DNA from: Oscillospiraceae bacterium
GTDB lineage: Bacteria > Bacillota > Clostridia > Oscillospirales > Acutalibacteraceae
Direction: 5' to 3'
NCBI GenBank assembly: GCA_015066635.1
Contig: SVOA01000004.1
Coordinates: 1-64,000, forward strand
Length of the DNA: 64,000 nucleotides
The translations under genes were made by a program, and so were the position numbers. This document shows, one piece after another, positions 10,170 to 18,050 of the stretch (position 1 is its first letter; each line of letters begins with the position of its first letter). The notes under the pieces were generated by a model, which ran no database searches, was not told where the DNA came from, and saw only the letters and a list, made by a program, of their open reading frames with translations.

Positions 10170-11480
10170 TTAAAAATCACCTTCCTTAATAGTTTCTATC
10201 GGTATGGTTTCTCCCCACGGAGCAACGATTCCGCTCTCTGCGATTACCCATATAACATCCGTTCCGAGCGCGTCCTTTTCCTCGGGGAATTCTGCGTACC
10301 CGTCGGTAAAGATTATAACGACCTTGGGCAGTTCGTCGGGGAAAAAGGTCTTTAACAGACCAAAAATCTGAAAGAAGTCGGTACCGCCTCCGCCTACGGG
10401 TTCAAGCTGCGGCTCATCGTCGCTGCTTATTGGAACGGGTTCCGTAATAGCCGAATCAAAAAATGAAACAAAGCCCGAAACATTGCCTATCTGATATATA
10501 ACGTCCTTTATTTCAAACATGAATTCACTGAGCAGTTCCTTTGAAACAGAGCCGGAGGTATCAACGGCTATCCATATATTCTCGATTTTCTGTCCGTAAA
10601 TATTTTCGCGGAACGAGGGCAGTATAATATCGCCGTCATACCTTCTGTCGGGACGCGAAAAGTCAAAGTCGTAACGGTCGCTTGTTATATGGCTTCTCAA
10701 TACGTGTCTCCAGTCAACGAGCGAGGAGTGACGGATTTCGCAGATTACACGCTTCATATTTGCAGGAATGCTTCCGCATGAAGCTGCGGTCATATCGGCA
10801 GCATCGCAAACCGCCTTGTTCCAAAGCTCTTCAAGGTGTGATGCCTGTTGTTTGATGTGCTCCCAGGCATCGTGGGAGTCAATGCATCCGCCTGCGATGT
10901 TTCCCGCTTCTCCGCTATTTCCATCATTACCGTCATCGTTGTCGCTTTTTTTGTCGCTTTTCCCCGGGTCCTGACCCGAATTTTTGCCTTTGCCGTTGCC
11001 CTTGCCTTTTCCGTTGTTCTTGTCTTTGCTCTTGCTGTCGTTTCCTATAAGACTGTTGTATATCTCGTCTGCGGTTTTTAATTTGCCCTCTGTACCGTCG
11101 GAAAGCGTGTGCATCGCGGCAATACCGTTTATCAGAATATCGTCCAGACCCATTGCGTCAAGCACAAGAGAGTTAACTACAATATCGCAGGCGATATTGT
11201 ATATCTCGTTAATTTTACCGCAGGACCTTGTGCAGTGTTTAAGTATGCAGTGCATAAGTTCGTGCATCATCAGAAAAGTAAGCTGTTCTTCATTAAAAGA
11301 CGAGATAAAGGAGGGGTCAAATACGATATATTCCATATCGGTATATGCCGTCCCGCATTCGTCAAATGCGAGTTTAAGTCTCATAAGAAGACGTCCGTAA
11401 AACGGGTAATCGTCAAGCAGTTTTCGTCTTACCGTAAACAGCTTTTCGGTAAGCTCATGTATGTTTGCCGTTTCTGTCAT
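10170..11480 (-). CDS. DUF2201-like putative metallopeptidase with C-terminal VWA-like domain
   Basis: 436 aa; zincin motif LMMHELMHCILKH, low-complexity Gly/Lys linker (NGKGKGNGKGKNSGQD), VWA/MIDAS IAVDTSGSVS, GGGGTDF, VVIIFTDGYAEF. Confidence 0.88.
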   Translation of the reverse strand: MTETANIHELTEKLFTVRRKLLDDYPFYGRLLMRLKLAFDECGTAYTDMEYIVFDPSFISSFNEEQLTFLMMHELMHCILKHCTRSCGKINEIYNIACDIVVNSLVLDAMGLDDILINGIAAMHTLSDGTEGKLKTADEIYNSLIGNDSKSKDKNNGKGKGNGKGKNSGQDPGKSDKKSDNDDGNDGNSGEAGNIAGGCIDSHDAWEHIKQQASHLEELWNKAVCDAADMTAASCGSIPANMKRVICEIRHSSLVDWRHVLRSHITSDRYDFDFSRPDRRYDGDIILPSFRENIYGQKIENIWIAVDTSGSVSKELLSEFMFEIKDVIYQIGNVSGFVSFFDSAITEPVPISSDDEPQLEPVGGGGTDFFQIFGLLKTFFPDELPKVVIIFTDGYAEFPEEKDALGTDVIWVIAESGIVAPWGETIPIETIKEGDF

Positions 11481-11493
11481 AATAATACCTCTG

Positions 11494-12588
11494 TCAGTTG
11501 GATTCGAGCCAGCTGTTAAGACTTACACAGTTTTTAAGTTTTGATTCAATTCCGTGTATTGTCTTAAGGTCGCTGACAAAAAGCATCATAAAATCCTTCG
11601 GAAAACGCTTGACATAAGTGCAGATGTTATCAAGTTCCTCCGTGCTTACGGTATCACGGTATGCATGAATTCTCTTTATAAGAGCACTGATAAGCGCATA
11701 TACGGTGTCGTAGCCTCTCGGGAAGTCCGCGCATACGCCTTTGAATATTTCGTCAAGGTCAGGCATATTGATTGCCCCTTTGCAGAAGGATTCAAATTCA
11801 AATGCCATATCATTTCCTATACAGGCTGCTATACTGTCGTGCGCACGGATGAAATCCCCGTCATTAAGCTCGAGAACGCTGCTGACAAATGCCCATGAAC
11901 GCGGAGTCGCGTAGGCAAGATCTTCGGCATCGGGTGTTATGTAAAGCCGGCTGTTATCCATAGCAAGAAAAGCTATGATATTGCTTGCAATATCATTGTC
12001 TATTGCCCACTGCTTCCATGCGGTAAACTCACTGATAATGTTAAAGTGCATCATTCTGTTGCAGAGAGCTTTGGGCATTTTATAACTCACCGATCGGTCC
12101 GTGGTTCTGTTGCCTGCCGCGATAATTATGCAGTTATCCGGAAGCGAATGTTCGCCGACCTTGCGGTCAAGGCAAAGCTGATACGCTGCCGACTGAATAC
12201 TCTGAGGGGCAGAGGACAGCTCATCAAGGAACAGAATGTTTATCGTATCCCCGTCCGGATTCATATCGAATATTTTGGGCTTGAGCCATTTTGCCGACTT
12301 GCGTTCGCTGTCAGCGACGGGAATTCCGAGAAGGTCGCCCGGAGTATAGAGCAGCAGACGGACATCCGTTACTTCAATATGCTTGCCTGTAAGACTCTCA
12401 AGTTCAGAGGCAAGCTGTCTGATGCCTTCCGACTTTCCGACGCCGGGCGGTCCCCACAGAAACGGGGTGGGAATATTCTTTAATTCTTTGCCGCCGGAAA
12501 TTGCATTCCCGTATATGGCAGTCAATATCTCCACAAGCCTTTTAACCGTAAGGTTAGGTATATTCAAATTGTCGCTTACTGTTTTCAT
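11494..12588 (-). CDS. MoxR-type AAA+ ATPase
   Basis: ORF track extends to 12783, but the start is more likely ATG at 12588 (MKTVSDNLNIPNLTVKRLVEIL) preceded by AAGGAGGTTCAG. Walker A WGPPGVGKSEGI, Walker B INILFLDELSSAP, sensor IIIAAGNRTTD. Confidence 0.9.
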   Translation of the reverse strand: MKTVSDNLNIPNLTVKRLVEILTAIYGNAISGGKELKNIPTPFLWGPPGVGKSEGIRQLASELESLTGKHIEVTDVRLLLYTPGDLLGIPVADSERKSAKWLKPKIFDMNPDGDTINILFLDELSSAPQSIQSAAYQLCLDRKVGEHSLPDNCIIIAAGNRTTDRSVSYKMPKALCNRMMHFNIISEFTAWKQWAIDNDIASNIIAFLAMDNSRLYITPDAEDLAYATPRSWAFVSSVLELNDGDFIRAHDSIAACIGNDMAFEFESFCKGAINMPDLDEIFKGVCADFPRGYDTVYALISALIKRIHAYRDTVSTEELDNICTYVKRFPKDFMMLFVSDLKTIHGIESKLKNCVSLNSWLESN

Positions 12589-12598
12589 CTGAACCTCC

Positions 12599-15500
12599 TT
12601 ATCCTGCCTTATCGACAGCTGCGGCGATTTCTTTGTCAATATCGCGCAGTTCGTTTTCAAGTTCGATAACCGCGTATTCGTAGCGATTGCCCGAGGCAAG
12701 ATCTGCCTTTGCATCCTCAATCTGACTGCCGAGAAGATTATATCTATCGTATAATTTCTTCGATGCCTTGTTAAGACGGGCAAGCAAAAGGTCGATAGCT
12801 ATTGTAACGCCTATCGGTGTGATTTCGCTGTCAAGCTCGTAAATATACTCGTTTGACGGACTTTTTATATAGAAATACGGTTTGTCCGCAGACATAAAGG
12901 CAGGAAACTCAATGTTGAATCCCTTATATGTACCGAACATCTCGGGAGAAGCGCTGTTGGTGTGCTGTTTAAGTTCGTTAAGCAGTTTCTCGCCGAGAAC
13001 CTGTCTGTCCGCTTTGGAAATAAAGCACTTGTTTTCCGTATAAAGTCTGAAGTCGTCTGCGGTTAATTCTGCCTGACGCTTGACCTTCTTACGGTTCTCG
13101 TCTGATATGGCAATAAAGTTCTTGAGAGAGACAAGTTCTTTTTCTCTTTCCTTAAATGCAATTTTTGTTCTTTCAAGTCTGTTTCCGGTGTCTATGCGTT
13201 TCTTGATAAGGGGATTGCCGATAGAAAGCATTTTAACCTCGGCATAGCTTAAAACAGAGTTGGAAAGGTCTTTGATTTCTCTTGTCGGACAAGTTCCGCT
13301 GAGGAAGGAAACGATGAACCTCTGCTTGTTTTCAAGCAACTGCCATGAGAAGGAATCAAAGGTTCCTTCCGTGTAATAGCAAAAGATGAAAACTTCCTCG
13401 CAGGTGTTACCGCTGCGCAGAATACGTCCCTCTCTCTGAATCATATCGGCAGGGCGCCACGGAATTGAAAGATGATGAAGTGCAATCAGCTTCTTCTGAA
13501 TATTGACGCCTGTACCGAGTTTCTGTGTTGAACCGATTACTACTCTGATAGTGCCCTCGTTTATCTGCTTGTAGAGCCTGAGCTTTGCCGCCTCGGAAAC
13601 TGCATCGTGGACATAGGCAATTTCTTTCTCCTTAATTCCCGAGGTAATAAGTAAGCTCTTGAGTTCGTCATAGATGTTGAAACCCGATTTGGGTATGCCA
13701 AGATCGCAGAAGACTATCTGGGAAGTGCCGGGATATTTGTCATAGATTTCCTTGACTTTGCGTGCGCAGACGAGAGTCTTTGACGGAAGGGAAAGCTTAA
13801 GACTTTTGTATGTGTCAACAAGGCGTATGTCAAGTGCGGCAAGCCATCCGTCAATGGTAACCTTAAGCATATTGTCTTCTTTACGGTCAACCTCATGGTT
13901 GCGTATTTTCTCTGCGCGCTCGCTGAGTGCCTTTATAAAAAACTCCTGAAGGGGATTTGAGGGAACGGCTACATTTATGTGACCGCTGTATTTCGGCAGA
14001 TCAACGTCCTTGTCTTCGGTAAAATGAAAATCGCAAATCTGCGAGAATATTCCCAAAAGCTCGCTGAGATTATTGAACTGTGAAAATCTTGTAACTGTAC
14101 GAAGCTTTTTACTGTTGGGATCCTTATCGCATTCTTCCTCGGTAATGCGTTTGCCGAAGGTGTTAATCCACGCGTCAAAGTTGTCAATGTTGTGATATTT
14201 CAGCGTTTCGGGCTGAAGGTAGTACTGAATTGCGTAGAGGTCGCTGATACTGTTTGTGATGGGAGTAGCGGTGGCAAAGCAAACACGCTTGGTGCAGTGA
14301 ACCTTTTCAACCATCTGCCCGCATTTTTCGCTTCCTTCCTTGTTGAGACCGATAATGTATTTTGAATTGGTTTCAATAGGTATGTTCTTATAGTTTTGCA
14401 CCTCGTCAACAAAAAGCACGTCGATTCCGAGCTCGTCATAGGACATCCATTCTGTCTGTTTGTATTCTTTTTTGAGTTTATCAAGGCGTCTGACAAGAGA
14501 GTGAATACGGTTCTTTATCATAACCTTGCGAAGGTCGTTGGTCGTATCCGCTTCGAGAGTGTGAAGACGCTTGATTTCGGACGCAAGCTTGTTGACAAGG
14601 AACGATTTGCTCATCTTTATTTCGTCAAAGCAGCTGTAACGGATATAAACCGCGTCATAGTTTCCGTCGCGGATTTCCTCGAGTACTTTGTTGCGCTTGG
14701 CTTTTGTAAAGCTCTTGTTATCTATTGTCAGGAGCTTATCATTCTTGTAGAGCATCTGATGGCATTTTACTGCTGAGGAGAGAAGGTGATTGGGGACAAC
14801 TATCATAATCTTTGCCTCGGGGTGCAGGCGCTTGTATTCGTGAGCTGCGCCGGGGAAGACAAAGCTTTTGCCCGTTCCCGTGTCATAGCACATAATCAGA
14901 TTGCCTTCCGTAAGGCAGAAGCGTGAAATAAAGTCATTCTGATACGGACGGAAATGAACATTGGGATTAAGGTCGGAGTGTTTGATATACCTGCCGTTGT
15001 AATGGGCGTTGCGGTATCCGCCGAAACATTCACAGTATCTTGTCTGAAAACGGTCCATGCGTCCGTTGTCTTTGCGAACCCAGTTGCGGAAACTCTCATT
15101 GAACAGCTCCTGCGTTTCTCTAACCTCAATGGTCTTGCTTTCATTTGTTTTTTTACTCTTTTTGCCGTTGCTGTGTAATTCATAGTCGTTGATTTCAACG
15201 GTTTTGCTGTTAAGGGTAGCTTCAAATATCTGAAGTGCGGTTAACGCTATTTCTCCGTTGTCTCTGCGTACTGCGTAGGTCCGATTGTTCAGTACCGAAT
15301 TTTTGGCGTAGGTGTTTGTGCCTATTCTGTATTTAGGGTTTGCGTTTTCGTCAAAGATTATATCCGGACACTTGGGAATATTGAGAAATTCACAGATAAA
15401 TTTCTTGTATTCGTTCTCGTGAATCCACGGCGCGCCGATATTTATGTAGATATCGTTAAAATCAACGGCGTCGGGGAGAACCGATTCAAGCGCCTGAACT

Positions 15501-15850
15501 GACTCGTCAAACACGCCGTAATAACGCTTGTTGAGCCTTTTGGCGAGGTTGTATTTTTTGATGATGTTTCCGCTGAGAAACTTGGGAGCAAGCTCCCACC
15601 CCTTGAGTCTGTCGTAAAAAATAGTTCCCTCGAAAACAGCGGGATTCTGATAAATAATGCCTTTTAATTCCGTGATGACCTGCTCGGGAGGAAGAGATGT
15701 CGCTTTTGCAATATAACTGATATCCACGACTGCGAATTTATTAAGACAGTCCGCAAGTGCAAGATCTGTTTCCCTCCGGTTTTTTATACTTTTGTCTGCG
15801 AGTTGGTCCATAGCCGAACTGAAAGCATCAATAAAGCAGATTTTTGACAT
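12599..15850 (-). CDS. SNF2-type (superfamily 2) DNA helicase, related to the helicase part of large mobile-element methylase/helicase proteins
   Basis: 1083 aa; motif I MCYDTGTGKSFVFP, motif II DVLFVDEVQNYK, motif III CFATATPITNS, motif V IGSTQKLGTGVNIQ, motif VI IQREGRILRSGN. No DPPY/NPPY methylase motif seen. Confidence 0.88.
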   Translation of the reverse strand: MSKICFIDAFSSAMDQLADKSIKNRRETDLALADCLNKFAVVDISYIAKATSLPPEQVITELKGIIYQNPAVFEGTIFYDRLKGWELAPKFLSGNIIKKYNLAKRLNKRYYGVFDESVQALESVLPDAVDFNDIYINIGAPWIHENEYKKFICEFLNIPKCPDIIFDENANPKYRIGTNTYAKNSVLNNRTYAVRRDNGEIALTALQIFEATLNSKTVEINDYELHSNGKKSKKTNESKTIEVRETQELFNESFRNWVRKDNGRMDRFQTRYCECFGGYRNAHYNGRYIKHSDLNPNVHFRPYQNDFISRFCLTEGNLIMCYDTGTGKSFVFPGAAHEYKRLHPEAKIMIVVPNHLLSSAVKCHQMLYKNDKLLTIDNKSFTKAKRNKVLEEIRDGNYDAVYIRYSCFDEIKMSKSFLVNKLASEIKRLHTLEADTTNDLRKVMIKNRIHSLVRRLDKLKKEYKQTEWMSYDELGIDVLFVDEVQNYKNIPIETNSKYIIGLNKEGSEKCGQMVEKVHCTKRVCFATATPITNSISDLYAIQYYLQPETLKYHNIDNFDAWINTFGKRITEEECDKDPNSKKLRTVTRFSQFNNLSELLGIFSQICDFHFTEDKDVDLPKYSGHINVAVPSNPLQEFFIKALSERAEKIRNHEVDRKEDNMLKVTIDGWLAALDIRLVDTYKSLKLSLPSKTLVCARKVKEIYDKYPGTSQIVFCDLGIPKSGFNIYDELKSLLITSGIKEKEIAYVHDAVSEAAKLRLYKQINEGTIRVVIGSTQKLGTGVNIQKKLIALHHLSIPWRPADMIQREGRILRSGNTCEEVFIFCYYTEGTFDSFSWQLLENKQRFIVSFLSGTCPTREIKDLSNSVLSYAEVKMLSIGNPLIKKRIDTGNRLERTKIAFKEREKELVSLKNFIAISDENRKKVKRQAELTADDFRLYTENKCFISKADRQVLGEKLLNELKQHTNSASPEMFGTYKGFNIEFPAFMSADKPYFYIKSPSNEYIYELDSEITPIGVTIAIDLLLARLNKASKKLYDRYNLLGSQIEDAKADLASGNRYEYAVIELENELRDIDKEIAAAVDKAG

Positions 15851-16048
15851 TTGTTTCTCCTCCTTAATAAGCTGTCGCGCTTAATGATTTTTAATTTTTT
15901 ACGGGAATAAAACTTCACTCCCGTTTGTGCGTTTCACTTAGAATTATAGCCGATAGGCAGCACCAAAAAAGGGACAAAAAGAAACGCCGCACATTTCCGT
16001 AATGAAACACGGTAAATGTTTGGCGTTCAAAGACTTATACGCTGAATT

Positions 16049-16639
16049 TTAACTGACTGCTTCGCTGAGACAGCTGCAGTCAACACCCATCATACGCACG
16101 GCGTCATTTATCTTTATCAGATAATCCCGCGCACACAGATAGTAGTATTCGGCGTGGAGAGAGCCGCCTCCCGTACCGTATCCCATATTGAATCCTATGA
16201 AGTTTTCAAAAAACGTGCTGTCGTTTCTGCCATATTCTCCCTTGCAGAATTCCGCATACTCTTTAAGAGACGCAATAACCTCCCCGGGAGAAACAATGCT
16301 GTTTTCAAGCGTATCGGCAGGCATTTCATTTACATATTTTTCAGCTGCCTCCACAAGTCTGTCACCGTAGGCGTACAGACTGTCTCCGACATTCATAACA
16401 CCTGCATTGACCTCTGCGTTTGACAGACTGCCGTCAAAGGAAAGCAGACCGTCAACCTTTTTCTGACTTTCCGAGAGTATTCCGTCTATTTTGTCCTCAT
16501 ATTCCTGAACGGATGCATCTTTTTGAACCGCGGTGTTGTCAGGTTTGGGCTTTTCGGTACGCGAAGAGCTGCTGCATCCTGTTAACAGAAGGCAGACTGC
16601 TGCAAAAATAATAATCAGTTTTCCTGTAAGTCGATTCAT
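16049..16639 (-). CDS. Putative lipoprotein, unknown function
   Basis: 196 aa; signal peptide with lipobox IIIFAAVCLLLTGCSSSS. Confidence 0.8.
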   Translation of the reverse strand: MNRLTGKLIIIFAAVCLLLTGCSSSSRTEKPKPDNTAVQKDASVQEYEDKIDGILSESQKKVDGLLSFDGSLSNAEVNAGVMNVGDSLYAYGDRLVEAAEKYVNEMPADTLENSIVSPGEVIASLKEYAEFCKGEYGRNDSTFFENFIGFNMGYGTGGGSLHAEYYYLCARDYLIKINDAVRMMGVDCSCLSEAVS

Positions 16640-16897
16640 AAGAACACCTCCGATAAATTAAATTCGGCTAAAGCCAAGGAAGAAAAAAATAACATATTTA
16701 TCTGTCGGTGTCAATGCACTTTTTGTCGAATATTTGCACATTGATTTGTGCAAAACATCAAACTTGTCGATTTTACGGGAATTACCTTTCTCCATTTACA
16801 GATTATATCCGTTTATTATTTTATTCAAATTTTTTTGATGAATTTGAAATCCGGTCTTGAACATTCATGTTCAGCCGTCTCAAATCGGCGTTCACAT

Positions 16898-16923
16898 AAA
16901 AAAACCCGCGTCAGAAACGCGGG
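16898..16923 (-). terminator. Intrinsic terminator of the downstream-oriented metallophosphoesterase gene
   Basis: Minus strand: CCCGCG-TTTCTGA-CGCGGG-TTTTTTT immediately after the stop of the 16946..17644 gene. Confidence 0.8.
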
Positions 16924-16945
16924 GTGCGGGAGTGTTTAATGTGTT

Positions 16946-17644
16946 TTAAAGTTTGAATTCTCTGTTGTCATCAAGGCGCAGGAGAACGGGTTCGTTGCCC
17001 TTGCCCGCGCCGCAGTCAATGCAGGTCCAGGTTCGGGTGCGGAAAATTTTACCGTCATAGGCTGAGTCGAAAAGGTAGGTCGGGGTATGCCCGAAAACCG
17101 TGTGGATATCGTTGTAGTATTCGTCCATCCTCTCGGGTTCTGCCCATATGAGTTCATCCGACAAATAATCACTGGGTTTTCTGTCGGGACTGAAATTCTC
17201 ATACCCTGCGTGGACTAAAATATAGTCCTTGTCTCCGACGGTAACCGCCTCGTAAAGGGGACAGTCACGAAGGTAATCAAAAATGTCGAGGACTGTTTCG
17301 TGCGGAAGTTTATGAAGCGCCCGAAGCGTACATCCGCCGCCGTTGAGAATATAATTCTGCAGACAGCTTATCTGGTCGGAACCAAGCTTCTCGATATTTG
17401 TGTCGGTAATCTCATCCGTAATGAAGCTGCAGGAACGAAGCATAGCTTCGTGGTTGCCGAGTATAAGCTGAACATTGGTCTGAGCCAGCAGCCACTCTAA
17501 AATACCGACTCCGCCGTCGCCGTTGCGGTCAATAACGTCGCCGAGTATGTAGAGAAAATCATTCTCGCCGAAATTAGCTTTTTTAAGCAGTTTTTTCAGT
17601 TTTTCAATAGGATAACCGTGAAGGTCGGAAATTACATAAGTCAT
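16946..17644 (-). CDS. Metallophosphoesterase, bacterial serine/threonine phosphatase-like
   Basis: 232 aa; MTYVISDLHGYP, YILGDVIDRNGDGG, QLILGNHEAMLR, DYILVHAGYE, VFGHTPT. Confidence 0.92.
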   Translation of the reverse strand: MTYVISDLHGYPIEKLKKLLKKANFGENDFLYILGDVIDRNGDGGVGILEWLLAQTNVQLILGNHEAMLRSCSFITDEITDTNIEKLGSDQISCLQNYILNGGGCTLRALHKLPHETVLDIFDYLRDCPLYEAVTVGDKDYILVHAGYENFSPDRKPSDYLSDELIWAEPERMDEYYNDIHTVFGHTPTYLFDSAYDGKIFRTRTWTCIDCGAGKGNEPVLLRLDDNREFKL

Positions 17645-17758
17645 TTAATCAAGCTCCCATACAAATCCTAAAAGAGTGTATTCTTCTCTTATCCATTTAT
17701 GTTTGTTTTTAATTTCATCCTTAAAAAATACATCCTTGAAATCTTTATAATTATATCA
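17645..17758 (-). pseudogene. Possible gene remnant immediately upstream of the metallophosphoesterase
   Basis: Minus-strand open stretch (TGA)YNYKDFKDVFFKDEIKNKHKWIREEYTLLGFVWELD(TAA), no start codon, with its TAA directly abutting the ATG of the phosphatase (TAAATG). Confidence 0.4.
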
Positions 17759-17879
17759 TATTTTTAAGTGGTAGGACATATTGATTTGTCTTTTATATGA
17801 ATTATTACCGTTCCCGATGAAATAACAGATTTAGTTTTTTCCATAATGCAACTCCCTATCTGAAAAAGTATAAGGTTTA

Positions 17880-18027
17880 CTGCATACGGTGTCAAAAAAA
17901 GCACCGTATGCAGCTGAAGGGGTACATCAGCGGACCGTGCAAACAGGTTTTTGCCCTTCGGCACCCCGTCAGGTTGTTGTTCTGCTCCTTTTCAAAACTA
18001 TAATAATAATCGCAGAACGGGGACCTG
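17880..18027 (-). ncRNA. Candidate structured RNA / leader region (unassigned)
   Basis: 12-bp perfect inverted repeat CTGCATACGGTG(17880-17891)/CACCGTATGCAG(17902-17913), a second inverted repeat CAGGT..GTTCTGC(17970-17985)/GCAGAAC..ACCTG(18012-18027), and GGGGT/ACCCC plus GTGC/GCAC pairings between them. Confidence 0.35.
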
Positions 18028-18050
18028 ATTAGTCCGCATTTTTAATTTTT

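Noticed and set aside
10984-11400. MPLPLPLPFPLFLSLLLLSFP... plus-strand ORF
   Set aside because: Low-complexity antisense of the Gly/Lys linker in the DUF2201/VWA protein.
12589-12783. N-terminal extension of the MoxR ORF (MPVLTRHRRNYTIDIIFSAVRL...)
   Set aside because: Overlaps the helicase 3' end out of frame; a good RBS and start exist at 12588.
17734-17790. Selenocysteine or recoding interpretation of the in-frame TGA at 17756-17758
   Set aside because: No SECIS-like hairpin or Sec machinery seen; a decayed ORF or sequencing error is simpler.
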